Below, piece by piece: positions 7,126 to 15,426 of a stretch of DNA of 23,186 nt. Numbering within the stretch: position 1 is the first letter of the stretch; each line of letters opens with the position of its first letter. The DNA is from JBEKHI01 sp050012355 (lineage in GTDB: Bacteria > Actinomycetota > Actinomycetes > Streptosporangiales > Streptosporangiaceae): positions 1-23,186 of the forward strand of contig JBEKHI010000184.1 of the NCBI GenBank assembly GCA_050012355.1. Reading direction: 5' to 3'. The notes under the pieces are model-generated. The model did not search any database and was not told where the DNA came from. It saw only the letters and a program-made list of their open reading frames with translations. Made by a program: the position numbers and the translations under genes.

Positions 7126-8326
7126 GTGGCCAGATATCGTCGGGTGCTCGCCGTGCCGGGAATGGCGCCGCTACTGGGCATTTCGCTGCTCGCCCGCGTC
7201 GCGGTCACGGCCGTTGTGATGGCGCTGACGATGTACGTCGTGCTGGGCCTGGACATGAGCTACGCGGCGGCGGGCGGCGTGGCGGCGGCCTTGACCGCCG
7301 GGATCGCGCTGGGCTCGCCGCTGCTGGGACGGATGATCGACCGGTGGGGCCTGCGGGCCGTGCTGCTGACCACGGTCGTCTCGCAGATCGTGTTCTGGCT
7401 GAGCGTGCCGGTACTGCCGTACTGGATCTTGCTGGGCGCCGCTTTCACAACGGGTCTGCTGATGGTGCCGGCCCAGTCGGTGACCAGGCAGGCGATCGCC
7501 GCGATGACGACCGTAGGGCAGCTCCGGGCCGCCGCGTTCGCACTGGAATCGGTGCAGGGGGAACTGTCATACATGGTGGGACCGCCGGTCGTGGTCCTCT
7601 GCGCGGCGAAGGCGTCGCCTGATGTCATGGCGTGGAGCGTCGGCGCCGCGATCGTGGCTGGCGGGGCAGGCATCGCCCTGCTCAACCCGCCGCTCCGCGC
7701 CGGGGACGAGGCGGCCGCCGCCGCGGCCGGACAACCCCGTCGCCGGCAGTGGCTGGGTGCACCCATGATCGCCGCCCTCACCATGGCGTCCGGCACCACA
7801 ATGCTGCTGAGCGGCGTCGACCTGGCCATCATCGCCACGCTCAGGGAGGCCGGTCAGGTGTCCTGGGCCGCCGTGGTCATTGCTGCCCAGGCCACTGCCC
7901 ACCTGGCTGCTGCTCGGCCTGCTCGGGCTGGTGACGATTCTCGCCGGACTGGCCCGCGACTGGCACTGGCTGTGCGTGGCCGTCATCGGAGCCGGCATCC
8001 TCACCGCGCCGGCTCTTTCAACAGTGGCCGACGCGGTGAGCCGGCTGGCGCCCGCCAGCGTGCGAGGCGAAGCAACGGGTCTGCAATCCTCGGCGATGAG
8101 CGCGGGCGTCGCGCTCGGATCCCCGATCGCAGGGGTCGCGATCGGCCTGTCCGCGCCGGCCGGCGGCTTCGCGGTGGCGGGCCTGGCGGGCCTGGCCGCC
8201 GCCTTGACCGGCTGCCTGCTTGCCCGCAGGGCACCCGCCGCCACGCTGCCGCCGCCTAGCAAGCCAAGCCTCGCCGGGCCACCGGACCTCGAGTCCTGCG
8301 ACGCCACCGTCCGGCCTAACGCATGA
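7126..8326 (+). pseudogene. MFS exporter broken by an internal out-of-frame deletion
   Basis: From GTG 7126 the first frame encodes a normal major facilitator N-terminal half and more: about eight hydrophobic helices, including the A-motif-like GSPLLGRMIDRWGLRAVLL after the second helix. Coding continues to about 7880 (VSWAAVVIA), after which this frame turns into Arg-rich nonsense. A second frame takes over at 7883 with LPRPLPTWLLLGLLGLVTIL and carries the last helices to the TGA at 8324-8326. In homologs the two pieces are joined by about 12-16 residues of helix (pattern GSLVGGLVYGA), absent here. So an internal segment was lost and the frame shifted. A translated product would lack the final helices. 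It was probably a drug/metabolite exporter regulated by the divergent LysR protein. A sequencing indel alone would not explain the missing segment. Confidence 0.8.
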
Positions 8327-8436
8327 GACAGGCCACCGTCCCCATCAGAGTGACAAAACTCTCCCCGCCGTGGAAGGCGAAGCGCAGCAGCGTCATCATC
8401 CCGGCTTGCCGGGTCCGTTCGCTTCACCTGTGGTCT

Positions 8437-9354
8437 TCAGCCGATGGTGAGCACGACATTGCCGCGGACCTCGCGGTTCAGCAGTGCCGCGATCGCGTCC
8501 CCGGTACCAGACCAGTCGTCGACCCGGCCGATCTCGGGGTGCAGTCGACCGGCCGCGACGAGCCGGACCAGGGTCGCGAGGTCTTCCGCCTCGGTGTGGG
8601 TGCTGTCCAGGTAGTTGAATTTGCGGATCGTGACGCTCAGCGCGCCGTCCCAGTCGAAGTAGTCGAGGTCTGGCCGGACGCGGCTGGCCTGCCCGAGCCA
8701 GATCAGCATCCCGTGCTCGTGCAGGCGGTGCCAGACTTCCTTGGTGGTGGCGCCGCCGACGGAGTCGATCCCGATGTCGAACGGCGCGGCCGCCGACTCG
8801 ACATCGGGTAGCACGCAGACGGCGCCGAGCTCGCGCAGCCGCGTCCCCCGGTCGGCGGACGCGGCGATAGCGGTCACCAGCGCGCCCTGCCCCGCCGCGA
8901 GCTCGGTGAAGTAGTGCCCGAGGCCACCTGAAGCGCCGGTCAGCAGAACCGTCCGGCTTGGCAGCGGCCCGGTGACGCGCAGCAGGCGCAGCGCCGCGAG
9001 GCCGGCCAGCGGCAGTGCCGCTGCGATAACGAACGGCATCTCCTCCGGCAGCTCGGCCAGGCGGCGTGTTGGCACCGCCACCTGTTCCGCCCAGCCGCCT
9101 GACTCGGCATGGCCGACCACGCGCGTCCCGGCGGGCGGGCCGGAGCCGTCCGCGGCCGCGACGCTGACCACGCCCGCGATGTCCTTGCCGGGGCGCCAGC
9201 CCGGCCGGGGCTGCTCGAGCTGGTAGGTCTCGCCCCGGTTCACGCTGAACGCGGCAACGGTCACGACCGCATGATCCGCGGCAGGCTCCGGCTCACCGGC
9301 GTCCGCGAACGCCAGCCCGCCGGGCTCCTGCACGGCCGAGACAAGTGCTTTCAT
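8437..9354 (-). CDS. quinone oxidoreductase-like enzyme (zinc-free MDR family)
   Basis: A 305-aa MDR protein, slightly short for the family. The GroES-like N-domain includes VVTVAAFSVNRGETY at about residues 30-44 and PGKDIAGVV at 55-63. The Rossmann glycine motif is TGASGGLG at 139-146, followed by the nucleotide-binding domain and the DSVGGATTKEVW segment. No zinc ligands are seen. It probably reduces a quinone or enone with NADPH in the cytoplasm. GGAGGAAAG lies five bases before the ATG, fixing the start. It is divergent from an AraC-family regulator, the usual arrangement in which the regulator activates the reductase when its substrate is present. It is only distantly similar to the other MDR enzyme in the window. 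The 110 bp between its end and the broken MFS gene hold no gene that I can see. Confidence 0.92.
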   Translation of the reverse strand: MKALVSAVQEPGGLAFADAGEPEPAADHAVVTVAAFSVNRGETYQLEQPRPGWRPGKDIAGVVSVAAADGSGPPAGTRVVGHAESGGWAEQVAVPTRRLAELPEEMPFVIAAALPLAGLAALRLLRVTGPLPSRTVLLTGASGGLGHYFTELAAGQGALVTAIAASADRGTRLRELGAVCVLPDVESAAAPFDIGIDSVGGATTKEVWHRLHEHGMLIWLGQASRVRPDLDYFDWDGALSVTIRKFNYLDSTHTEAEDLATLVRLVAAGRLHPEIGRVDDWSGTGDAIAALLNREVRGNVVLTIG

Positions 9355-9465
9355 AGCTTTCCTCCGATCATCGATGGCTACGAGAACTGAGCCTAGATAT
9401 GAGGACTACGTGAAAGAATGGCCGAAAAGCTCGGTTGCATGTCCGCGCGTCTTCGGGGGATGACG

Positions 9466-10386
9466 ATGGATCTGTTCGGTGACACTCTCGCCGCGTTGCG
9501 CACCGGCAGCCCGGTGGTCACCCGCTGCGAATGCCACGCGCCATGGAGCATGCGGCTCCCGGCCTTCGCGGGAGCGGGGGTCCATGTGGTGGCCGACGGC
9601 AGCTGCGTGCTGGTCCCCGAGGACGGCAAGCCGCTCGCGCTCGTCTCCGGTGATCTGGTGTTCGTGCGTCGCGGCGGCCAGCACACGCTGTGCACCGATT
9701 CCGCGCTGCCGCCAGCGGACTACACCCACGACCGGGTCGCGCACGGCGCCGCGTTCGGGGAACTCCGGATCGATGGCGCGGGGGAACGGACCGTGCTGGC
9801 CTGTGCTGCCTACAAGCTCGACGTGACCAGCTCCCACCCGCTGCTGGCGAGCCTGCCGGACGTCATCCACTTCCCGGCCAGCGCGGAGCGCGGCCAGGCG
9901 CTGGAGATCTCGATCCGGCAGATCATCGATGAGACGGCTGACCCGGGAGCGACCAGTGCGAGCATCGTGGTCGCGCTCATCGACGTGCTGTTGCTGCGGA
10001 TCCTTCGAGCCTGGCATGACAAGCTGCCAGCCGAGCACGCGACCGGCTGGGCCGCCGCGGTCGCCGACCCGGCCATCGCACCCGCGCTGCGGGCTATCCA
10101 CGGCTCGCCGGCGGTGTCGTGGACCGTTGAGACGCTGGCCCGCGAGTCCCGCCTGTCCCGCGCCGCGTTCGCCCGCCGGTTCAACAGCGTGCTGGGCCAG
10201 CCGCCGCTGGCCTACCTGACCGGCTGGCGGATGACGACGGCACGGCGCCTGCTGCGGGAGACCGAACTGCCGCTCTCCGCGATCGCGGAGCGCACCGGAT
10301 ACGGCTCTGAATTCGCCTTCGCCAAGGCGTTCAAGCGCGAGTCCGGGAGGGCGCCAGGCAACTACCGCGTTGCCAGCGCAGCATGA
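9466..10386 (+). CDS. AraC family transcriptional regulator with N-terminal cupin-type sensor
   Basis: About 306 aa from the chosen ATG (MDLFGDTLAALRTG). The N-terminal half is the cupin-like AraC ligand domain (AFAGAGVHVVADGSCVLV, the SGDLVFVRRGGQHTL strand pair), and the C-terminus holds two AraC helix-turn-helix units: WTVETLARESRLSRAAFARR and LPLSAIAERTGYGSEFAFAK followed by the FKRESGRAPGNYR end. In-frame ATGs exist at 9418, 9460 and 9466. The 9466 start is preferred because GGGGG at 9455-9459 is six bases away and homologs begin there, as I recall. It is divergent from an MDR reductase and most likely its activator. Confidence 0.9.
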   Translation: MDLFGDTLAALRTGSPVVTRCECHAPWSMRLPAFAGAGVHVVADGSCVLVPEDGKPLALVSGDLVFVRRGGQHTLCTDSALPPADYTHDRVAHGAAFGELRIDGAGERTVLACAAYKLDVTSSHPLLASLPDVIHFPASAERGQALEISIRQIIDETADPGATSASIVVALIDVLLLRILRAWHDKLPAEHATGWAAAVADPAIAPALRAIHGSPAVSWTVETLARESRLSRAAFARRFNSVLGQPPLAYLTGWRMTTARRLLRETELPLSAIAERTGYGSEFAFAKAFKRESGRAPGNYRVASAA

Positions 10387-10470
10387 CCTGGCCGATTGCT
10401 CGTCGGCCCCGTCCTTTGCGGTGGGGAAAACCCCCGATGCATGGTTACCGTGGTTCTTGGGTATCCAAAT

Positions 10471-10487
10471 GATCACGTTAAGTGATC
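10471..10487. promoter_or_regulatory. perfect inverted repeat upstream of the MscS-related gene
   Basis: GATCAC-gttaa-GTGATC has 6-bp perfect arms and a 5-bp spacer, centred 56 bp before the ATG at 10535. It may be an operator for a dimeric regulator or a leader hairpin. The rest of the 148-bp gap before the gene shows no other clear signal. Confidence 0.3.
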
Positions 10488-10534
10488 GCCGTGCAGCAAT
10501 AGGGGGCAGTGCGGCGAGCTGGCAAGGGGGGAAA

Positions 10535-11305
10535 ATGACGCAGCCACTGGCTTCGGTCAGCGTCAGCCAGAGCTTCCAGAACCTGCTCGACACGGTCTTC
10601 AATAGCCTGCCGAAGATTCTGGTGTTCCTGGTTGTACTGGTGGTCGGCTGGATTATCGCCAAGGTAATTCAGAAGGCCATCGTGATGATCCTGCACAGGG
10701 TCCACTTCGACAAATTCGCCGAGCGCGGTGCCGTGGGCGACGCGCTCAAGCGGACCAAGTACGACGCGTCCACGCTGCTCGGCATGATCGTGTACTACGC
10801 GATCCTGCTGATAACGCTGCAGATGGCCTTCGGCGTGTTCGGCACCAACCCGATATCCACGATGCTGAACGCGATCGTCGGCTGGATTCCGAAGCTGATC
10901 GTCGCGATCGTGCTGATCGTGGTCGCCTCGGCCATCGCCAAGGTGGTCAAGGACCTGCTCACCGGGATGCTCGGCGGCCTGTCCTACGGCCGGGTCATCG
11001 CCAACGCGGCGTCGCTGCTGATCATCGTGCTCGGCGTGTTCGCGGCGCTGGACCAGGTCGGCATCGCTAACAGCATCACCAACCCGGTGCTGTACGCGGC
11101 GCTCGCCACCATCGGCGCGATCCTCGCGATCGGCGTCGGCGGCGGCGCGATCAAGCCGATGCAGGACCGCTGGGAGCGCATCCTGACCAGCGCCGAGCGC
11201 GAGACGACCCGTCAGGTCAGCGCGTACCAGCAGGGCCGCCAGGACGCGATGAACGCGCCGATGCAGCAGCCCACCGCGCACGACGAGTACGGCTCCAACC
11301 CGTAA
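10535..11305 (+). CDS. MscS-related membrane protein (conserved TM-helix repeats, no beta domain)
   Basis: A 256-aa membrane protein with about five helices near residues 26-43, 80-102, 117-139, 153-172 and 184-203. Two segments, SLPKILVFLVVLVVGWIIAK and GWIPKLIVAIVLIVVASAI, match the conserved TM-helix repeat of the mechanosensitive channel superfamily. A Gly-rich last helix (ATIGAILAIGVGGGAIKP) resembles a pore-lining segment. The soluble beta and alpha/beta domains of true MscS are missing; a short charged, Gln-rich tail takes their place. It may act in osmotic adaptation; channel function is unproven. GGGGGGAAA directly precedes the ATG at 10535 and decides this start; an upstream in-frame extension is unlikely to be translated. 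It ends at a strong two-way terminator. Confidence 0.85.
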   Translation: MTQPLASVSVSQSFQNLLDTVFNSLPKILVFLVVLVVGWIIAKVIQKAIVMILHRVHFDKFAERGAVGDALKRTKYDASTLLGMIVYYAILLITLQMAFGVFGTNPISTMLNAIVGWIPKLIVAIVLIVVASAIAKVVKDLLTGMLGGLSYGRVIANAASLLIIVLGVFAALDQVGIANSITNPVLYAALATIGAILAIGVGGGAIKPMQDRWERILTSAERETTRQVSAYQQGRQDAMNAPMQQPTAHDEYGSNP

Positions 11306-11313
11306 AACGCGGC

Positions 11314-11361
11314 AAAAGTGTGGGCTTCCCGGGGTGATGACCCAGGGAAGCCCACACTTTT
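11314..11361. terminator. bidirectional intrinsic terminator
   Basis: AAAAGTGTGGGCTTCCC and GGGAAGCCCACACTTTT form a perfect 17-bp stem. The 14-nt apex closes further through GGGT/ACCC around a GATG loop, with one G-A mismatch between the stems. A T-tract follows on the plus strand and the A-tract gives the same on the minus strand. It lies 9 bp after the MscS-related gene and 11 bp after the convergent small gene. Confidence 0.93.
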
Positions 11362-11371
11362 TGGTAAGGGG

Positions 11372-11731
11372 CTACAGCGCTAGGCCCTGGGCCTCGATCA
11401 TCAGGTGGCAGACGGCGGCTAGCCGTAGCGACTCCCAGTCGAGTTCCTCGCCGCCGAGTTCGTACCTGTCCAGGTGCCGCGCCCGGTGCGGCGGCCACCA
11501 GCCGCGCCCGACCGCCGCCTCGACGAACCCGCGCGCGTAGGATGCCAGCGTCTCCGGCGTGATGGACCCCAGCAGGGAACGTATCTCGGCCGCGTGCTGA
11601 TCCACGTAGGCCCGGGCGCCCGCCGACTCCGCCGAACGCGCCAGGCTAGTCTGCCCGGCCTCGCCCGCCAGCCACAACGCCATCCCGGACATATCCGGAA
11701 TGTCGTCAGATACATCATCAAACGGGGGCAT
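11372..11731 (-). CDS. small conserved actinobacterial protein, DUF6401-like
   Basis: A 119-aa, mostly helical, soluble protein without signal or membrane segment. Conserved-looking features are YVDQHAAEIRSLL at about residue 42, ETLASYARGFVEAAVGRGWWPP at about 59 and the C-terminal DWESLRLAAVCHLMIEA. From memory this pattern matches the DUF6401 family of actinobacteria, some members of which are labelled natural-product biosynthesis proteins; no biochemical role is established. The ATG at 11731 gives the full family-like N-terminus, although a Met at residue 14 or 17 could also start it. It is convergent with the MscS-related gene and divergent from the first muramidase gene. Confidence 0.7.
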   Translation of the reverse strand: MPPFDDVSDDIPDMSGMALWLAGEAGQTSLARSAESAGARAYVDQHAAEIRSLLGSITPETLASYARGFVEAAVGRGWWPPHRARHLDRYELGGEELDWESLRLAAVCHLMIEAQGLAL

Positions 11732-11822
11732 ATGGTGAGGATACCTGACACTCGGGGGGTGAGGCTGGCTCTTCGCCTCAGTTTAGTCTCGTCGCGTCCC
11801 GCGTTTGTGCAGTTCAGACTGC

Positions 11823-11828
11823 TACGCT
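11823..11828 (+). promoter_or_regulatory. candidate -10 for a leaderless muramidase transcript
   Basis: TACGCT fits TANNNT and ends seven bases before the GTG start at 11836. There is no Shine-Dalgarno sequence before this GTG. Together these suggest that the transcript begins at the start codon. No convincing -35 is seen. Confidence 0.35.
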
Positions 11829-11835
11829 GCTAATC

Positions 11836-12624
11836 GTGGTCGGGGGACTACGTTACGGGGTGGGGGCCGCCGTACTCGTGAGCGCGCTGTGCGCGTCAGC
11901 GGTACCGGCGGACGCGACGGCGCTGCCAAGGGTGCTGGGCATAGACGTGTCCGCGTACCAGCATGCGCGCGGCGCGGTGATCGACTGGCGGCAGGCGGCC
12001 CGGGCGGGCGTCCGTTTCGTCGCGATCAAGGTGAGCGAGGGTACGTACTACACGAACCCGTACTACGCCTCCGACGCGCGGGCCGCGATTCACGCCGGGC
12101 TGTACGTGGCACCGTACGTATTCGCCAATCCGTACGCTTCCGGCGGTGCGCGTCAGGCGCGCTTCGCGCTGGCACGGACCGTGTACCCGTTGCGCGGCCC
12201 GATGCTGCCGCTCGTGGTCGACCTCGAATCCGACCCGTACACCCGGCAGGAACATGTCAACGCGTGTTATGGCCTGAAGAAGAGGCAGATGACCGGGTGG
12301 ATCACCGCGTTCGCGGCCCAGACTCGCCGGACTTCCGGCCGGTCGCCGATCATCTACACCACTGCCTCTTGGTGGCAGCAGTGCACCTGGAACAGCGCGG
12401 CGCTGCGCAGAGATCCACTATGGGTGGCGGCGTACGACATTAGCCGCCCGGAGATGCCCGCGGGCTGGCGAAGCTGGACGTTCTGGCAGTACCGGAAGGC
12501 GGCACACGTCAACGGCATCAGCTACCGCGGCGGCGCCGATCTCAGCTATGCCTCGGACTTCTTCGCAACGCTGACCGGACACCATCGGCACCATCGGAAA
12601 CACCGCCATCTGCGGCATCATTAG
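11836..12624 (+). CDS. secreted GH25 muramidase (lysozyme) with His-rich tail
   Basis: A 262-aa protein. A signal peptide covers about residues 1-27 (AAVLVSALCASAVPADA). The glycoside hydrolase 25 catalytic domain runs from LGIDVSAYQ at 34-42 to about 245. Catalytic-type acids are Asp37 and the D-x-E pair Asp129/Glu131 in LVVDLESD. Cys144 and Cys183 occur at the same places in the second muramidase of this window and may form a disulfide. The final 14 residues are HHRHHRKHRHLRHH, a basic His-rich tail that could bind metal or the anionic wall. Family enzymes cleave the beta-1,4 link between N-acetylmuramic acid and N-acetylglucosamine. The GTG start follows a likely leaderless promoter. It is convergent with the sdh operon, with a hairpin between. 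Confidence 0.9.
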   Translation: MVGGLRYGVGAAVLVSALCASAVPADATALPRVLGIDVSAYQHARGAVIDWRQAARAGVRFVAIKVSEGTYYTNPYYASDARAAIHAGLYVAPYVFANPYASGGARQARFALARTVYPLRGPMLPLVVDLESDPYTRQEHVNACYGLKKRQMTGWITAFAAQTRRTSGRSPIIYTTASWWQQCTWNSAALRRDPLWVAAYDISRPEMPAGWRSWTFWQYRKAAHVNGISYRGGADLSYASDFFATLTGHHRHHRKHRHLRHH

Positions 12625-12671
12625 CGCGTGCTTGGCGGGCGGAGTCCCTAACGCCGCCGTAGAACCGACCA

Positions 12672-12721
12672 CATGGATGTCCCACCGAGGGGGCTATCCC
12701 GCCATCGATGGGACATCCATG
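12672..12721. terminator. stem-loop between the muramidase gene and sdhB
   Basis: CATGGATGTCCCA and TGGGACATCCATG form a perfect 13-bp stem around a 24-nt loop that itself holds a small GGGG/CCC hairpin. It lies 47 bp after the muramidase stop codon and 17 bp after the sdhB stop codon, so it fits a shared terminator for convergent transcripts. An operator function is less likely at this place. Confidence 0.65.
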
Positions 12722-12738
12722 GGGCTGACGCCAGGTCG

Positions 12739-13524
12739 CTACGAGCGCTTCGCCGGTACGGCGGGCGTGTCGGTGTGCGAACGGCGGAGGATCTTGTCGC
12801 CGAGCCAGACCAGCGGGTCGTACTTACGGCCCGCGACCCGCTCCTTCATCGGAATGATCGCGTTGTCGGTGATCTTGATGTGCTCGGGGCAGACCTCAGT
12901 GCAGCACTTGGTGATGTTGCACAGCCCGAGGCCGAAGTCGTCCTGCGCGATCTCGCGCCGGTCGGCCTCGTCGGCCGGGTGCATTTCCAGCTCGGCTACC
13001 CGCATCAAGAACCGCGGCCCCGCGAACGACTGCTCGTTGTCCTCGTGGTCACGGATGGCGTGGCACGTGTTCTGGCACAGGAAGCACTCGATGCACTTGC
13101 GGAACTCCTGCGACCGGTTCACGTCCTCCTGCATCATCCGGAACTCGCCGAGCCCGATGGCGGGGTCCGGCGTGAAGGACGGGACGGACCGCGCCTTGGT
13201 GTAGTTGAACGACACGTCGGTGACCAGGTCCCTGATCACCGGGAAGGTGCGCATCGGCGTGATCGTGAGGAGATCCGTCTCCTCGAAGATCGACATCCGG
13301 GTCATGCAGCCCAGCCGCGGCCGGCCGTTGATCTCCATCGAGCAGGAGCCGCACTTGCCGGCCTTGCAGTTCCACCGGATCGCCAGGTCGGTCGCCTGGG
13401 TAGCCTGCAGCCGATGCAGAACGTCGAGGACGACCTCGCCCTCGTTGACCTCGACCTCGTAGTCGGTCAGCTCGCCCGCGCCGGCGTCGCCGCGCCAGAC
13501 CCGTAGCTTTGCCTGGTAACCCAT
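12739..13524 (-). CDS. sdhB: succinate dehydrogenase iron-sulfur subunit (Sdh1 type)
   Basis: A 261-aa electron-transfer subunit. The plant-ferredoxin-type [2Fe-2S] ligands are Cys53, Cys58, Cys61 and Cys73 (WNCKAGKCGSC...GC). The C-terminal helical domain carries two cysteine clusters, CIECFLCQNTC at 144-154 and CNITKCCTEVCP at 202-213, for the [4Fe-4S] and third cluster. It passes electrons from the FAD subunit to the membrane subunit. Gene order (membrane anchor, flavoprotein, Fe-S protein) and sizes match the mycobacterial Sdh1 operon Rv0249c-Rv0248c-Rv0247c. The ATG overlaps the sdhA stop codon by one base (TGATG), implying translational coupling. Confidence 0.95.
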   Translation of the reverse strand: MGYQAKLRVWRGDAGAGELTDYEVEVNEGEVVLDVLHRLQATQATDLAIRWNCKAGKCGSCSMEINGRPRLGCMTRMSIFEETDLLTITPMRTFPVIRDLVTDVSFNYTKARSVPSFTPDPAIGLGEFRMMQEDVNRSQEFRKCIECFLCQNTCHAIRDHEDNEQSFAGPRFLMRVAELEMHPADEADRREIAQDDFGLGLCNITKCCTEVCPEHIKITDNAIIPMKERVAGRKYDPLVWLGDKILRRSHTDTPAVPAKRS

Positions 13525-15416
13525 CAGTCAAGCACCGCCAGTTCTTCCTGTGTCATGTACTTCTTCAGCTCGCTGCGCTCGAAGGTCTTGAGCAGGTCGG
13601 GCCGCATCGGCTCCATCGGCTGCCGCTTCAGTACGACAGTCTCGGCACCCGGGGCCGACTGGGTGCACACCAGGTTGACCTTGCGCCACTCCGGTGACAT
13701 CTCCGGGTAGTCGTCGCGGGTGTGCCCGCCGCGCGACTCCTGCCGCTCCAGCGCGGCCTGCGCGACCGCGTCCGCGACCAGCAGCAGGTTCCGCAGGTCC
13801 AGCGCCACGTGCCAGCCCGGGTTGTACGCGCGACCGCCAGACACCGCGACCGTCGCGGCGCGAGTGCGGAGCTTGTCCAGTTCCACCAGCGCGCTCTTCA
13901 TCTCGGACTCGCGGCGGATCAGCCCGACCAGGTCGTTCATGATGACCTGCAGGTCGGCCTGGATGGCGTAAGGGTTCTCGCCCTCGGCGCGCTCCAGCGG
14001 CGCAAGGGCCGCCTCCTGGGCCGCTTCCAGCGCGGCGGACGGTACCGCGGGCCGCGCGGCCAGCCCGTCGATGTAGGACACCGCGCCGAGCCCGGCCCGC
14101 CGCCCGAAGACCAGCAGGTCGGACAGCGAGTTGCCGCCGAGCCGGTTGGCGCCATGCATGCCGCCCGACACCTCGCCGGCCGCGAACAGGCCAGGCACCG
14201 ACGAGGCCGCTGTACCCGGATCCACCTCGACGCCGCCCATCACGTAGTGACAGGTCGGCCCGACCTCCATGGGCTCCTTGGTGATGTCCACGTCCGCCAG
14301 CTCCAGGAACTGGTGGTGCATCGACGGCAGCCGCCGCAGGATCTCGTCGGCGGGCAGCCGGGTCGACACGTCGAGGAAAACGCCGCCGTGCGGTGAACCG
14401 CGGCCTGCCTTGACCTCGGCGTTGATCGACCGGGCGACCTCGTCACGCGGCAGCAGCTCCGGCGGGCGCCGGTTGTTGTCCGCGTCCTTGTACCAGCGGT
14501 CGGCCTCTTCCTCGGTCTCCGCGTACAGGTTGCGGAACACGTCGGGCACGTAGTTGAACATGAATCGCTTGCCCTCGGAGTTGCGCAGCACGCCGCCATC
14601 GCCGCGCACCCCCTCGGTGACTAGCAGGCCGCGCACCGACGGCGGCCACACCATCCCGGTCGGGTGCAGCTGCACGAACTCCATGTTCAGCAGTGACGCG
14701 CCCGCGCGGAGCGCGAGCGCGTGCCCGTCACCGGTGTACTCCCAGGAGTTCGACGTGACCTTGTAGGCCTTGCCGATACCTCCGGTTGCGAGCACCACAG
14801 CAGGAGTTTCGTACAAAACGAAGTTGCCCGTGTCCCGCCGGTACCCGAACGCTCCTGCGATCGCACCGCCGTCGGACAGCAGCAAGTCGGTGATCGTTGT
14901 CTCCGCGAAGACCTTGATCATGGCTTCCGGGTCGCCGAGCTCGATCGAGTCGGCCTGCTGAAGCGCGACCACCCGCTGCTGCAGCGTCCGGATGATCTCC
15001 AGGCCGGTCCGGTCGCCCACGTGTGCCAGCCGGGGGAAGGAGTGCCCGCCGAAGTTCCGCTGGGAGATGCGCCCGTCGGCCGTCCGGTCGAACAGCGCGC
15101 CCCACGCCTCGAGCTCGTAGACCCGCTCGGGTGCCTCCTTGGCGTGGAACTCGGCCATCTGCCAGTTGTTCAGGAACTTCCCGCCGCGCATGGTGTCACC
15201 GAAGTGCACCTGCCAGTTGTCGTTGGGGTTGGCGTTCCCCATCGAGGCGGCGCAGCCGCCCTCGGCCATGACCGTATGGGCCTTGCCGAATAGCGACTTG
15301 GAGATGATCGCCGTCTTCTTGCCCTGTTGCCGCGCCTCGATCGCCGCGCGCAGCCCGGACCCGCCGGCGCCGATCACTACTACGTCGTAGGAATAACGCT
15401 CGATTTCGGTAGACAT
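13524..15416 (-). CDS. sdhA: succinate dehydrogenase flavoprotein subunit (Sdh1 type)
   Basis: A 630-aa FAD subunit of normal length. The FAD-binding GAGGSG is at residues 16-21. His47 in KAHTVMAEGG is at the position of covalent FAD attachment. The substrate-site segment HPTGMVWPPS and the ANRLGGNSLSDLLVFGRRAG motif of the family are present. It oxidises succinate to fumarate and reduces its FAD, feeding SdhB. The ATG at 15416 is preferred to a GTG at 15422, because AAAGG lies eight bases before the ATG but only two before the GTG. It sits 10 bp downstream of the membrane subunit gene and overlaps sdhB by one base, so the three genes form one operon. Confidence 0.96.
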   Translation of the reverse strand: MSTEIERYSYDVVVIGAGGSGLRAAIEARQQGKKTAIISKSLFGKAHTVMAEGGCAASMGNANPNDNWQVHFGDTMRGGKFLNNWQMAEFHAKEAPERVYELEAWGALFDRTADGRISQRNFGGHSFPRLAHVGDRTGLEIIRTLQQRVVALQQADSIELGDPEAMIKVFAETTITDLLLSDGGAIAGAFGYRRDTGNFVLYETPAVVLATGGIGKAYKVTSNSWEYTGDGHALALRAGASLLNMEFVQLHPTGMVWPPSVRGLLVTEGVRGDGGVLRNSEGKRFMFNYVPDVFRNLYAETEEEADRWYKDADNNRRPPELLPRDEVARSINAEVKAGRGSPHGGVFLDVSTRLPADEILRRLPSMHHQFLELADVDITKEPMEVGPTCHYVMGGVEVDPGTAASSVPGLFAAGEVSGGMHGANRLGGNSLSDLLVFGRRAGLGAVSYIDGLAARPAVPSAALEAAQEAALAPLERAEGENPYAIQADLQVIMNDLVGLIRRESEMKSALVELDKLRTRAATVAVSGGRAYNPGWHVALDLRNLLLVADAVAQAALERQESRGGHTRDDYPEMSPEWRKVNLVCTQSAPGAETVVLKRQPMEPMRPDLLKTFERSELKKYMTQEELAVLD

Positions 15417-15426
15417 TGCCACGCCT

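Noticed and set aside
9406..10662. A 418-codon open frame on the minus strand
   Set aside because: It is antisense to the AraC regulator and the start of the MscS-like gene, with no ribosome binding site and no domain-like sequence.
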